Source: Natronosporangium hydrolyticum
GTDB taxonomy: Bacteria; Actinomycetota; Actinomycetes; Mycobacteriales; Micromonosporaceae
Reading direction: 5' to 3'
Assembly (NCBI RefSeq): GCF_016925615.1
Contig: NZ_CP070499.1
Coordinates: forward strand, 2,604,001-2,668,000
DNA length: 64,000 bases
The position numbers and the translations under genes were made by a program. Positions 18,336-26,922 of this stretch are shown here, piece after piece (the first letter of the stretch is position 1; each line of letters starts with the position of its first letter). Under the pieces are notes generated by a model. The model saw nothing but the letters and a program-made list of their open reading frames with translations, was not told where the DNA came from and searched no databases.

Positions 18336-18713
18336 TCAGCCGCTGACTCTGACTGGCGGGTCAAGTTGGGCGATTCCGGCCTGCGAGGCCGGGGTGCGGG
18401 TGAGGACGGCGGCGATCAGCAGCCCGATTCCGGTAGCGTGCAGGATCGCCGTGAGGATGCCGACACCGGCGCTCATCATGGCATAGCCGCCGGTCGACGT
18501 GGTTGCCTGAAGAACCCAGGGCAGGCTGCTCGCCCAGACCACATTGACCACTGCGCCGGCGAGCAACACCGCGGCGCCGGCGATTGCGAGCCCGGTGGCA
18601 CGCGGCCCGACAGTGCGACGCCGGGCCGTAAGCAGTGCCAGCCCGGCGACCAGGACGATCAGGGCAGGCAGAGCGAACACCGTCTGACTGATCACATAGC
18701 CCGTGTGCGCCAT
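18336..18713 (-). CDS. small integral membrane protein, function unknown
   Basis: The 125-residue protein has about four hydrophobic segments: VISQTVFALPALIVLVAGLA, ATGLAIAGAAVLLAGAVVNV, GGYAMMSAGVGILTAILHA and TGIGLLIAAVL. There is no signature I recognise. It is convergent with the nitroreductase gene, with 27 bases between the stops. A short plus-strand reading frame starting near 18831 lies upstream of its start and does not resemble anything I know. Confidence 0.65.
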   Translation of the reverse strand: MAHTGYVISQTVFALPALIVLVAGLALLTARRRTVGPRATGLAIAGAAVLLAGAVVNVVWASSLPWVLQATTSTGGYAMMSAGVGILTAILHATGIGLLIAAVLTRTPASQAGIAQLDPPVRVSG

Positions 18714-18967
18714 CGACTCGCTCCTCGGTGGGGGATGACCTCGGTGGTGACCCTAGCCGCCGTCCGGGGTTTGCGGCAGCCTGGTACGGTCACCCGACAC
18801 CGAGCGGGCCATGGTTCCCGGAGGTGTGCCGTGCGCCTGGTTACCGTCCTGGACTACGCCGATCCCGAGGCCCTGGCCCGAAGCTCGTTCGCTGCCGACG
18901 CGCCGACAGTCCGTAGCTGCGTGCCCGGGACGGTGGAGTGTCGGTGCCGGCTTGTACGGTGCCTGGC

Positions 18968-19927
18968 ATGACCGGCCAGTCGAGCCCGCACGACGTGGTG
19001 TTTCCCGGGTCCTCGGTGAACCCGCCAACGCGGCATCTCAACTACAAGCCGTGCTCCCCGCCGGCCTGACTGACCAGCTCGACCTGACCGAACTCACCCG
19101 CGTCCCGGGCAGCTTCGTCTCACTCAGACCTGTTGTTCACCGCCCCGCTGGACCGCCGGGAGGCGTTCATCTACGTGCTCGTCGAACACCAGAGCGGCAC
19201 CGACGAGTTGATGCCGCTACGGATGCTGCGGTACATGATGCGGAACTGGGACCGGTATCTGACCGAACATCCCAAAGCCAGGCGGCTGCCGGCGGTCATC
19301 CCACTGGTGGTACACCACCACCGCCGCCCCTGGAGCGGCCCTACCGACATCCGGGAACTACTCGACCTGGACCCGCCCACCGCCGAGCCGGTCGAGGCCT
19401 ACCTACCCCGACTGCGGTTCCTGCTCGATGACCTGGCCCGGCTGGACGAGCCGGCGCTCCGCGCCCGGCCGCTGACCCCACCAGCCCGGATGACCCTGCT
19501 GCTACTCAAGACCGCCCCCGGCAACCCTCACCTCGCCGCCGACCTGCGACGCTGGGCCGATGACCTGCGTGCGGTGCTGGACCGGCCGGATGGCATCGAA
19601 GACTTCGTCGCGCTGGTCACGTACATTGAAACCGTGGGCGAAACACCCACCGACGAGCTACACGACCTGTTCGCAAAGATCGGACCCGAGGCTGAGGAGG
19701 CGTACATGACCACCGCAGAAATGCTCCGCGCCGAAGGCCGCGCCGAAGGCGAGGCCCGCGGCGAGGCCCGCGGCCGCGCGGAGGCCCTCGTGCAGCTGCT
19801 CACCCACCGGTTCGGCCCGCTCCCACCAGCCGCCTGCGAGCTTGTGCGCTTCGCCTCCATCGACCAGCTCGCTGCCTGGACCACCCGTGCCCTCACCGCC
19901 GACACACTCGACGAGGCTCTCCGCTAA
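18968..19927 (+). pseudogene. Rpn-family (transposase_31, PD-(D/E)XK) nuclease, frameshifted
   Basis: The expected start MTGQSSPHDVVF begins at 18968. After about 13 codons the frame must shift to read RVLGEPANAASQLQAVLP through TRVPGSFVS. A few codons are then missing, and the original frame resumes at HSDLLFTAPLDRREAF near 19121. The remaining part is intact to 19927: YVLVEHQSGTDELMP (the E-x-Q of the nuclease core), PLVVHHHRRPWSGP, and a C-terminal repeat of EGRAEGEARGEARG type. Rpn proteins promote recombination through their own nuclease. A downstream TTG could still make a 264-residue protein, but it would lack the first catalytic Asp. At least two lesions are needed, so a sequencing slip alone is unlikely. 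Confidence 0.82.
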
Positions 19928-20163
19928 ACCGGCCTCCAGCCGGCCCGCGAACCGGAGTCCAGGCCAGCCACTCCGGAAGAAGATCTTGGGCGCTACCACC
20001 GAGGGGAAGATGGGCGAACCAAGAACCACCTACAAGGCGCTGACCTGCTGCAACGAGATTAGACCCCGGGTATGGCCACGATCAGTGTGACGCACGGCAC
20101 AACGGCCCTCGCTGGTCGCTTGGCACCCGCGAACCTCGCTGTCTGGCGGGTCATACTGGGAGT

Positions 20164-20487
20164 ATGGACACGGACCAGCGCCCCTTCAGCGTCGCGGACG
20201 TCAAGCCCTATGCGGTGCCGGCGAGGCTTGACGACCTGCAGGGCCCTGATCACGGGCTGGTCACGCTTCCTCGCGAGGTCGCCTGGAGCGGTCGTCGGGA
20301 GTTTGACCTCGACGACGAGTACGACCGTGCCGCGATGTACAAGATCGTGCTCGAAGAGGGACAAGAAGCCGACCAGCGGCGCCTGCTCAACTGGCAGGTC
20401 TTGCGTCGCGACTGGCGCAACCTTTTCCCCGCACGGCAGGTCCGCGCGCTGTGGGAAGCCCGCTTCCCTGACCTTCGACACGCCTGA
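20164..20487 (+). CDS. probable antitoxin partner of the AbiEii-type nucleotidyltransferase
   Basis: The 107-residue protein includes FDLDDEYDRAAMYKIVLEEG in the middle and RRDWRNLFPARQVRALWEAR near the end. I do not recognise a named domain. Its stop overlaps the next gene's ATG by one base (TGATG), and that gene encodes an AbiEii/MNT-like nucleotidyltransferase. The pair therefore has the form of a type IV or type VII toxin-antitoxin module, with this gene in the antitoxin position. It does not look like the usual AbiEi winged-helix antitoxin and is too short for it. Confidence 0.6.
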   Translation: MDTDQRPFSVADVKPYAVPARLDDLQGPDHGLVTLPREVAWSGRREFDLDDEYDRAAMYKIVLEEGQEADQRRLLNWQVLRRDWRNLFPARQVRALWEARFPDLRHA

Positions 20488-21119
20488 TGGAAGCGTTCCA
20501 GGAGTGGCTGGCCCGGATCGCGCTGGATGCGGTAGGTGATCGTGGCTTCGTTCTGGGCGGTGGCCACGCGGTGCAGCTCCACGGCATGGCCAGCCGCCCG
20601 TCCGAGGACATTGATCTGTTCAGTTCCGACCGGGGCCGGCCGGCGGAGGTCGAGGCGGATGTGGTGGCGGCGTTTCGTAGCCACCAGCTCTCGGTGGACG
20701 TTACTCGCCGTACGTCCGATCTGGTTCAGATGATGGTATGTGGGCCGGAGGGCGAAATCTGCAAGGTGGACCTCGGCATCTTCTGGCGGGCTCGGGAACC
20801 GGTCGTGCTGGATGTCGGGCCGGTGTTGCATCCCGACGATGCCGCGGCGGGGAAGATGGATGCGCTGTTCAACCGGTGGGCGCCACGCGATTTCTTGGAC
20901 GTGTACGCGATCCACCTCAGCGGACGCTACGACCGCCGGCAGCTCGAGGCGGTTCTCGTGGAACACAATCCGGGGTTCGAGCGGGCGATGTTCGCGGAGT
21001 CGCTCGGGTTCCTCACCCGCATCCCGGACCGCGAGTTCGAGGCATATGGTGTGGATAAGGAACACATCGCGGCAATGCGCATCTACTTCGTGGGCTGGCA
21101 ACACGAACTCAGTCGATAG
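20487..21119 (+). CDS. AbiEii/AbiGii-type nucleotidyltransferase toxin
   Basis: The 210-residue protein has the AbiEii signature. FVLGGGHAVQLHGMASRPSE holds the GG-x-H substrate motif, SEDIDLF carries the paired metal-binding Asp residues, and CKVDLGIF carries the third acidic position. GKMDALFNRWAPRDFLDVYA is the conserved helix after the core. Members transfer nucleotides to tRNA or proteins and act as toxins or abortive-infection proteins. The start codon overlaps the stop of the upstream small gene, showing coupling. All catalytic positions are intact, so the toxin is probably active. Confidence 0.85.
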   Translation: MEAFQEWLARIALDAVGDRGFVLGGGHAVQLHGMASRPSEDIDLFSSDRGRPAEVEADVVAAFRSHQLSVDVTRRTSDLVQMMVCGPEGEICKVDLGIFWRAREPVVLDVGPVLHPDDAAAGKMDALFNRWAPRDFLDVYAIHLSGRYDRRQLEAVLVEHNPGFERAMFAESLGFLTRIPDREFEAYGVDKEHIAAMRIYFVGWQHELSR

Positions 21120-21130
21120 ACTGGTCGATC

Positions 21131-21343
21131 TTGGCGTTCACTGCCGAGCCGAAGATCGGCAAGAACCGGATGCACGTGGACATCCACGTCACCGACGCCG
21201 TCGCCGAGGTTGCCCGACTGCGGGGTCTGGGCGCCCAGATCCTGGTCGAGCCGCACGACGATGACGGCTGGTTCACCACCGTGCTCGCCGATCCGGAGGG
21301 GAATGAGTTCTGCGTCCTCGTTCCACCGCCCGAGCACGACTGA
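21131..21343 (+). pseudogene. C-terminal fragment of a VOC/glyoxalase-like protein
   Basis: The fragment reads EPKIGKNRMHVDIHVTDAVA and then ADPEGNEFCVL. This is the last beta-alpha-beta-beta-beta unit of a glyoxalase-like domain, with the metal-site His-x-Asp and Glu positions. The N-terminal unit is absent; the AbiEii gene ends 12 bases upstream. A TTG at 21131 could start translation, but a half domain is unlikely to work alone. It probably lost its front when the toxin module was acquired. Confidence 0.7.
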
Positions 21344-21469
21344 CGGCGTACTCTGAACACCCGCCATCACCCTCGCCCACCGGCGACAGCAACAAGCCGC
21401 AGCTCCTAAGAGTTCGTAGCGGAGCCGGCTGGCAAACTGCCACGTACCAATGGACGGACCAAGGAGGAT

Positions 21470-21844
21470 ATGACGGTGCGCCACCAGCATCATGTCTTCC
21501 ACAACCCGGCGCCGTCGACACCAGCCGAGGTGCACGCCGCGCTCGAGCGCGGCGACCTGTCCACCGCGCTTGATGCCATGGTCGGCACCGCGCTGTACGG
21601 CGGCGGTGACTGGAGAGAGCTGCAGGAATTGCATCTCCGGTTGCTCGAACACGAGGATCACCAGGTCAGTGCGCTCGCCGCGACATGCCTGGGGCATCTC
21701 GCGAGGGTCTACCGTCAGTTGGACGAACGGCGCGTGACGACCGCCCTATACAAGGCGCGGTCGTTACCCCACATCAGGGGGACCGCAGACAACGCATTGG
21801 ACGACATCCGGACCTTCCTCCACCCACGGCGGACCGGAAGGTAG
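21470..21844 (+). CDS. hypothetical protein, probably helical repeat
   Basis: The 124-residue protein starts at ATG 21470 behind a strong AAGGAGG ribosome site. It reads as a run of helices: AEVHAALERGDLSTALDAMV, DWRELQELHLRLLEHEDHQV and SALAATCLGHLARVYRQLDE, ending ADNALDDIRTFLHPRR. The pattern is HEAT-like and resembles small proteins encoded near toxins and polymorphic effectors as immunity proteins. I cannot match it to a named family. It stands between fragments and has no obvious partner. Confidence 0.6.
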   Translation: MTVRHQHHVFHNPAPSTPAEVHAALERGDLSTALDAMVGTALYGGGDWRELQELHLRLLEHEDHQVSALAATCLGHLARVYRQLDERRVTTALYKARSLPHIRGTADNALDDIRTFLHPRRTGR

Positions 21845-21859
21845 GGCACACTCGTGTGC

Positions 21860-21985
21860 ACTCTCCACGTCGTCACGCACCCGAGGCGACCCACCACCGC
21901 GACAATTGCTTACGCCACCCTGCGGGCTCAGGCGCGTGCCCAGGGTCTGGCAGTCGGTGACTTCGACGCGCTGGCCCACAATTAG
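21860..21985 (+). pseudogene. short remnant of an unidentified gene
   Basis: A plus-strand tail reads TIAYATLRAQARAQGLAVGD, then FDALAHN and a stop at 21985. It reads like the ordered C-terminus of a real protein, but no start or domain is present. It adds to the debris around the AbiEii and helical-repeat genes. Family unknown. Confidence 0.35.
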
Positions 21986-22034
21986 GCGTGTTCAAACCAC
22001 GGGCAGTAAGTCATGCCGGACCAGGCGTACAGTC

Positions 22035-23072
22035 ATGAGGCAGTTGTACCGGCGACCGGAGGCTGCCGTGCGTTATCGCGACTGGGGTGACCGGTGTCGA
22101 CGCTGGCGCGGGATCCGTAGCGAGACTCTGCGGGTGGCTGGCCGGCGGGTCCACCTGCTCCGGGCCGATCCGGGCCCGGACGCACCGGCCGGCGCCCCCA
22201 CCCAGCTGCTGCTGCACGGCCTGGCCGGCAGCGGCACCGCCTGGCTGGACGTGATCGCGCCGCTGACCCGGCTCGGGCCGGTGATCGCGCCCGATCTGCC
22301 CGGGTCGGTCTTCGGCGAGACCGAGACCCGCCGGGCACGCCAGGCCCGGCTGCCGGCCACCGTCGCGTTCCTGCCCCCACTCACCGCCGCCCTCGGGCTG
22401 GGCCGACTGAGCGTGCAGGGTCTGTCCATGGGTGGCCTGGTCGGGTTGCAGTTCGCCGCCGCGTATCCGGCCATCGTGGAGCGGCTGGTCCTGGTCAACC
22501 CGATACTGCCGGCGCCGATGTCGGTGCCCGAACGGCTCGGCTGGCAGACGATGGGGCGGCTGGCGCTGGCCGCCGGGCCGGCGGTGGCCCGCACGCTGGT
22601 ACGGGTGTGGGGCCGGCGGCTGGTGGATGCGAAGTTGCGATACCTGACCGACCCGGGACAGCTCGCCGCCGCCGGCGAGCAGTCGGGCGGGGACCTGACC
22701 CGGATATCGCCCGAGAGCCTCGCGCTCGCGGCCGAGCAGACGCGGGAGCTGCGCGACCACCCCGCCCGGCTGAGGTACGCGGTGACCGCGTTCGCGTCGG
22801 CCGCCGCCTCGATGTTCGTGTCCCGGCGCCGGGCGCTGGCCGCGATCGACCAGGTGGCCGCGCCGGTGCTGCTGGTCTGGGGCGACCAGGACCGGCTGGT
22901 GACCCGCCCGGTCATCGACCACGCGATGGCGCGGCGACCCGACTGGCGGCTGCATGTGCTGGAGTCGGCCGGACACACCGTACCGCTGGAGCTGCCCGAC
23001 GCGTACGTGGAAGCGGTGCGCGGTTGGCTGTCGCCGCCTGCCCCGGCGGGCCGGAGCTACGATGTGGACTAA
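22035..23072 (+). CDS. alpha/beta hydrolase
   Basis: The protein has 345 residues from ATG 22035. A strand followed by LLLHGLAGSGTAWLDVI supplies the oxyanion HG motif. The nucleophile elbow is LSVQGLSMGGLVGLQFAA, with Ser in GLSMGG. The acid is in VLLVWGDQDRLV, and the catalytic His is in HVLESAGHTVPLELPD. The cap spans roughly residues 150-260. The triad is complete, so it should be an active esterase, lipase or haloperoxidase-like enzyme. No ribosome site is obvious, so the start could instead be the GTG at 22068. It is convergent with the DUF3037 gene. Confidence 0.82.
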   Translation: MRQLYRRPEAAVRYRDWGDRCRRWRGIRSETLRVAGRRVHLLRADPGPDAPAGAPTQLLLHGLAGSGTAWLDVIAPLTRLGPVIAPDLPGSVFGETETRRARQARLPATVAFLPPLTAALGLGRLSVQGLSMGGLVGLQFAAAYPAIVERLVLVNPILPAPMSVPERLGWQTMGRLALAAGPAVARTLVRVWGRRLVDAKLRYLTDPGQLAAAGEQSGGDLTRISPESLALAAEQTRELRDHPARLRYAVTAFASAAASMFVSRRRALAAIDQVAAPVLLVWGDQDRLVTRPVIDHAMARRPDWRLHVLESAGHTVPLELPDAYVEAVRGWLSPPAPAGRSYDVD

Positions 23073-23107
23073 CTCGAGGCCAACCGCATCACCAGCCCCG
23101 GTCTTCA

Positions 23108-23515
23108 TCAGCTGCCGCGCGGGGTGACGGGCATGACCAGCAGATGCAGCAACCGGTCGACCTCCACGCCCGGGTCGGTGGTGAGCCCGGTGTGCACCGG
23201 GCCAGCCTGCACCACGGTGCTGCGTGGGGCGGTCAGCCATCGGAATCGTTCGCCCATGGCCTGGCGCGCGGCGGGACCGGCGGCTGGTGCGGCGGAGCAG
23301 ATGTCGGCGACCGATTGCAGGGCCCGCGCGATGGCGGCCGGGTCCGCGGTGGGGTCCAGCGCGCGAAGTCGGTCCGGGTCCAGGTGGATGCGCGTATCGA
23401 GGTAGTCGAGGGCTCGGCAGTAAACCAGCACGCCGACGTTGAGGGTCTCGCCGCGCTCCGGGCGGGGCACCGCCCGGAGCACCGCGTACTCGAACGGATG
23501 CCGTTGCGGGCTCAC
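23108..23515 (-). CDS. DUF3037-family protein, partner of the HipA-like kinase
   Basis: The 135-residue protein starts at GTG 23515, overlapping the upstream stop by four bases (GTGA). The core FEYAVLRAVPRPERGETLNVGVLVYCRALDY (given here as one region near residues 7-37) has the ERGExxNVGVxL pattern of DUF3037. A helix rich in Ala and the closing VDRLLHLLVMPVTPR follow. DUF3037 genes are regularly found directly after HipA-like genes in actinobacteria, as here. The function is unknown; an accessory or antitoxin-like role for the kinase-like protein is an inference from linkage. Confidence 0.8.
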   Translation of the reverse strand: MSPQRHPFEYAVLRAVPRPERGETLNVGVLVYCRALDYLDTRIHLDPDRLRALDPTADPAAIARALQSVADICSAAPAAGPAARQAMGERFRWLTAPRSTVVQAGPVHTGLTTDPGVEVDRLLHLLVMPVTPRGS

Positions 23516-24357
23516 CAATCCACCTTCCCCGTCAGCCAGCTCGGACGGTTCTGCGCCGGCCGGGTGGTGCGGTCCCGGTCGGCACCTGTGGCCGCCGCGG
23601 CTGCCACCAGGCCCGGTAGCCAGGCTGCCCGCTGTTCCAGACGCCCGGCCAACTGGTCGACGTAGGCGCGGCGTACCTGGTCCGGGTCGGCGAAACCTGG
23701 TTCGTCGGCCAGCCACACGTCCGGCACGTGCGCCACGGCCTCCTGCAGCAACTCTCGGGTGACCTGCGGGGCCAGGTCAGCGTCGGCCGCCTCGACTCGT
23801 GGGTCGAACTCGATCAACACGTGGTCGCGGGCGTCATAGGCGCGGGCCGCCGCCGCGGGGGCGCCGGGCCAGTGATGGTGGAAGGTCAGGGTGGCGCCAT
23901 GGTCGATCAGGTAGACCTGCCCGTGCCAGTACAGCATGTTGGGGTTGCGCCAGGTCCGGTCGACGTTGCCGACCAGCGCGTCGAACCACAGAACCTGCCC
24001 CGCCAGACTCGGGTCCATCGGGAAGGCGGCGGGGTCGAAGTCGAGGGCGCCGGGCAGGTAGTCACACCCGAGGTTAAGCCCACCGCTGGCGCGCAACAGG
24101 TCCTGCACCTCCGGGTCAGGCTCACCGCGCGCCAGTATCGGGTCGACCTCGACAGCCACCAGGTCCGGCACCGGCAATCCCAGCAGCTGGGCCAGGCAGC
24201 CGCTGATCACCTCGGCGACCAACGTCTTGCGGCCCTGACCGGCTCCGTGGAACTTCACCACATAGCTGCCCAGGTCCACTGCCTCCATCAACCCCGGCAG
24301 GGAGCCACCCTCGCGGAACGGGGTCACGTATCGGGCAGCGGTGGTGGTGCGCAGCAT
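23512..24357 (-). CDS. HipA-like kinase-fold protein
   Basis: The 281-residue protein starts at ATG 24357. GSYVVKFHGAGQGRKTLVAE has the ATP-binding Lys and Gly-rich positions of HipA-like proteins. LLGLPVPDLVAVEVDP and LDFDPAAFPMDPSLAGQVLW follow, then FDALVGNVDRTWRNPNMLYW, with the catalytic NxDRxxxN loop, and VYLIDHGATLTFHH, with the metal-binding Asp. It is shorter than true HipA (about 440 residues) and lacks the N-terminal domain. No HipB-like antitoxin precedes it; the DUF3037 gene is the only partner. It may phosphorylate a target or only bind nucleotide. Confidence 0.8.
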   Translation of the reverse strand: MLRTTTAARYVTPFREGGSLPGLMEAVDLGSYVVKFHGAGQGRKTLVAEVISGCLAQLLGLPVPDLVAVEVDPILARGEPDPEVQDLLRASGGLNLGCDYLPGALDFDPAAFPMDPSLAGQVLWFDALVGNVDRTWRNPNMLYWHGQVYLIDHGATLTFHHHWPGAPAAAARAYDARDHVLIEFDPRVEAADADLAPQVTRELLQEAVAHVPDVWLADEPGFADPDQVRRAYVDQLAGRLEQRAAWLPGLVAAAAATGADRDRTTRPAQNRPSWLTGKVDW

Positions 24358-24558
24358 GATCACCGAGTCTACGCAACTACTGGGACGTCCGTAGAGCGCG
24401 CCGGCCGCCTTTTGTCGGAGAGACACCCCGACCGCCTGCTCGCAGGCGTCGTCGAGCGGTCAGGTCTCGGCGAAGTCGTGCAGCACCTTAATCGGCGACT
24501 CTAGGGGTAGGAGCGCAATCCGGCGGTTGGTTTTGTCATCGGCGCGACGCGTACAGGT

Positions 24559-24735
24559 TCAGTGGGTGCGTGGGAAGGCGAGGACCTCTGCGCGGTGTCC
24601 GTCGCTGGCGAGCTCGTGGTCGCAGGTGTAGAGCGGTGCGTCGAGTGCCTCGGCCAGCGCCAGGTAGCGGGCGTCGGCCATTTCGCGGAGGCGCCGACCG
24701 ACTCGCCCGATCGGTCGCGTAATCCGCTTCCTCAC
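24559..24735 (-). pseudogene. C-terminal fragment of a PIN-domain toxin
   Basis: Minus-strand translation gives RRLREMADARYLALAEALDA, then PLYTCDHELA, then a stop at 24559. The DARYLALAEAL helix and the CDHELA Asp are the last third of a VapC-like PIN domain. The first two thirds and any antitoxin are missing; upstream lies a 16-bp tandem duplication. This is a dead third PIN gene. Confidence 0.65.
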
Positions 24736-24758
24736 CCGGCTACTTCCTCACCCGGCTA
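24727..24758. repeat. 16-bp perfect tandem duplication
   Basis: CTTCCTCACCCGGCTA occurs twice without spacer (24727-24742 and 24743-24758). It lies at the broken end of the PIN fragment and probably arose by slippage or end joining. Confidence 0.8.
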
Positions 24759-24939
24759 CCAAGTGCATCAGCCCGGGCCAGGGCAGCTGCTGCTCCAGGG
24801 TTCGGCGGAGCTTTGCGGATCCGCAACTTTCCTTGCACCTTTCGCGCGTCAGTCGGGAGGCTGTCCGTAGCGGTGATCGGCGGATTCGGGCTGTACCGCA
24901 CACCGCAGAGTTGCTGGCGTTCGTCGAAGGAGGAGACCA

Positions 24940-25626
24940 ATGAATGGATGGCAGGGCCCGCAGTTGGACGCCGGCCCCCAGTCTTTCTGGGAGAAGCTGC
25001 ACCGCAACCTGACCGCCACGGCCAGACCGCCCAACCCGCGACTCGTCGAGATCGCCGAATCGCTAAGCCCTGGCGTGGCCCTGGACCTGGGGTGCGGCGG
25101 AGGCGGGGACGCCATCTGGTTGGCCGGGCGCGGCTGGCGGGTGACCGCCGTGGACATCTCCGGTACGGCGGTGGCCCGCGTCGAGGCGAAAGCCGGCGAA
25201 CTCGGCCTCGGCGACCAGGTCACCGGCGAACGGCACGATCTGGCGCACAGCTTCCCGACCGGCACGTTCGACCTGGTCAACGCACAGTACTTCCACACGC
25301 CGTTCGCGCTGGACCGCGGCCGGGTGCTGGCTAGCGCCGCGCGGGCCCTGCGGCCCGGCGGGCTGCTGCTAGTCGTCGACCACGGCTCCAAGGCCCCCTG
25401 GTCGTGGAACCAGGACCCGGACGCCCACTACCCCACGCCCGACGAGGTCGCTACCGGGCTCGACCTCGAACCCGGGCAATGGCAGGTGCTGCGTGCCGAC
25501 ATGCCGCAGCGCCTCGCGACCGGACCCGGCGGTCAACGCGCCACCGTCACCGACAACCTCCTGCTCATCCAACGCCGCGAGGACCCTGCGGCGAGTCGGC
25601 CCGACGGGGGTGACCTATCGGCCTGA
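24940..25626 (+). CDS. class I SAM-dependent methyltransferase
   Basis: The 228-residue protein starts at ATG 24940 behind AAGGAGGAG. Motif I is VALDLGCGGGGDAIWLAGRG, followed by VTAVDISGTAVARVEAKA. FDLVNAQYFHTPF and AARALRPGGLLLVVDHGS complete the fold. The GCGGGGDAxWLA form is typical of thiopurine/tellurite-type and other detoxifying small-molecule methyltransferases. The substrate is not identifiable. The gene is monocistronic, between debris on both sides. Confidence 0.85.
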   Translation: MNGWQGPQLDAGPQSFWEKLHRNLTATARPPNPRLVEIAESLSPGVALDLGCGGGGDAIWLAGRGWRVTAVDISGTAVARVEAKAGELGLGDQVTGERHDLAHSFPTGTFDLVNAQYFHTPFALDRGRVLASAARALRPGGLLLVVDHGSKAPWSWNQDPDAHYPTPDEVATGLDLEPGQWQVLRADMPQRLATGPGGQRATVTDNLLLIQRREDPAASRPDGGDLSA

Positions 25627-25644
25627 CTGGCAAGGGCTCGACTG

Positions 25645-25790
25645 ATGGGTGGGACAATACGCATTGGTCAGCGAGGACGAGCTGGTTGGTGCGCACGTGG
25701 TCGCCTGCGTCAACCGCGGCGAACCGCAGCTGGGTCCCTATCTCTCGCAAGCTTTGGTACTGGGGGCCCGGCATCCGGACAGTCCGCGGC
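25645..25790 (+). pseudogene. fragment of a CsaA-type tRNA-binding protein (copy 1)
   Basis: Translation gives VGQYALVSEDELVGAHVVAC, then VNRGEPQLGPYLSQALVLGA and RHPDSP. The pattern LVG-x-x-VVACVN-(8)-GPYLSQALVLGA is the C-terminal half of CsaA/EMAP-type tRNA-binding domains. The N-terminal half is missing and the end is lost after about residue 45. A second fragment with high nucleotide similarity lies at 33936-34144 and begins at the same point of the gene. Confidence 0.7.
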
Positions 25791-25845
25791 CTCTCGATCG
25801 CCGGCGTGGGCGGATGACCTTCACATACCCCGGCTATCGGTCTTC

Positions 25846-26922
25846 CTATGTCGGAAACGACACCTGTACCCGCAGACCGTCAGGTTCGTTCGCGGCGGCG
25901 GCGATGACGCCGTCGTGCGCCCGGGTGATCGAGCGGGCGATCGCGAGGCCCAGCCCGGCCCCACCACTGTGATCGATGCGGGCGCCGGACCGCCGCCGGA
26001 ACGGCTCGAACAGGCCGGGCACGTCCTCCGAGGGAATATCGTCGCCGGTGTTTGTCACCACAAGCGCCGGGGCTTCTCCCACCTCCACCGCTATCGTCCC
26101 ACCGGGACGGTTGTACTTGAGCGCGTTCTGCACGAGGTTCGTGACCAGCCGCTCCAGCAAGACCTGCTCGCCTTCGACCACCCGGGGCCGGAGCCGACTG
26201 GTGATCGTGACCCCGGCGGCGGCCGCCCGCTCCCGGTGGGCGTCGAGCACCTCGGCGACGATCCGGTCGAGCCGCTGCGGTGACCGGGTGACCAGGCCCC
26301 GGTCGCTCTCGGCGAGCACCAGCAGCCCTTCGATCAGCCGCTCGTTGCGTTCGTTCGTCGCCAGCAGCTGGGCGCTCAACAGCGCGCGCTGGTCGGCGGT
26401 GAGCGGACCGGCCATGCCGACCTCGATAAGCGTCCGCTGGACCGCCAGCGGCGTACGCAGCTCGTGGGAGGCGTCCGCGGCGAACCGGCGCTGCGCTTCG
26501 TAGCCGACCGCCACCCGGTCCATCATCGCGTCGATCGCCCGGCCGAGCTCGGCCAGTTCCTCCCGGCTGGAGCCGGGACGGAGCCGGTAACCGAGGTTCT
26601 GCGGTCCGAGGTTTCCGATGTCGTCGGCCAGGTCGAGAATCGGCCGCAGGCACCACCGCACCGCCGGGTAGGCCGCGGCAAGCAAGAACGCCAGCAGCAC
26701 GCCGCCGACGAGTGTCAGGATCAGCGAGGTCCGCCCAAGGATCTCGTCGCAGAAGAACGAGCCGTCCTCCGCCGGCGCGAACTCCCCGTACCAGCGACAC
26801 TCAGGTCCCCACCGCCATGCCAGCGCGACGATCGACTCGGCGAGCCGCGGCACCACCTGGCTCAGGACCAGCAGGACCGCGCACAGCAGCAGGACCCGCC
26901 GGACCAGCGCGCGGCGGTTCAT
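25846..26922 (-). CDS. sensor histidine kinase
   Basis: The protein has 358 residues. A membrane helix near residues 8-30 (VLLLCAVLLVLSQVVPRLAE), a short extracellular loop with two Cys, and a second helix (ILTLVGGVLLAFLLAAAYPA) come first. A HAMP region follows, then the H box FAADASHELRTPLAVQRT with the phospho-accepting His, the N box VTNLVQNALKYN, and G boxes VTNTGDDIPS and GGAGLGLAIARS. All catalytic boxes are present. Its start overlaps the regulator's stop by four bases (ATGA), so the two form an operon. The signal is unknown; the small periplasmic loop suggests a membrane or envelope cue. Confidence 0.92.
   Translation of the reverse strand: MNRRALVRRVLLLCAVLLVLSQVVPRLAESIVALAWRWGPECRWYGEFAPAEDGSFFCDEILGRTSLILTLVGGVLLAFLLAAAYPAVRWCLRPILDLADDIGNLGPQNLGYRLRPGSSREELAELGRAIDAMMDRVAVGYEAQRRFAADASHELRTPLAVQRTLIEVGMAGPLTADQRALLSAQLLATNERNERLIEGLLVLAESDRGLVTRSPQRLDRIVAEVLDAHRERAAAAGVTITSRLRPRVVEGEQVLLERLVTNLVQNALKYNRPGGTIAVEVGEAPALVVTNTGDDIPSEDVPGLFEPFRRRSGARIDHSGGAGLGLAIARSITRAHDGVIAAAANEPDGLRVQVSFPT

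Noticed and set aside
18831-18970. Short plus-strand reading frame with a fair ribosome site (LVTVLDYADPEALARSSF)
   Set aside because: It is about 46 codons with a Cys/Arg-rich end and no recognised family; too weak to call as a gene.
19929-19945. Terminator hairpin after the Rpn pseudogene (CCGGC-CTCCA-GCCGG)
   Set aside because: The stem is only five base pairs with no T-run; such stems are frequent by chance at this GC content.
24727-24758. CRISPR-like repeat
   Set aside because: There are only two copies, with no spacer; it is a simple tandem duplication.
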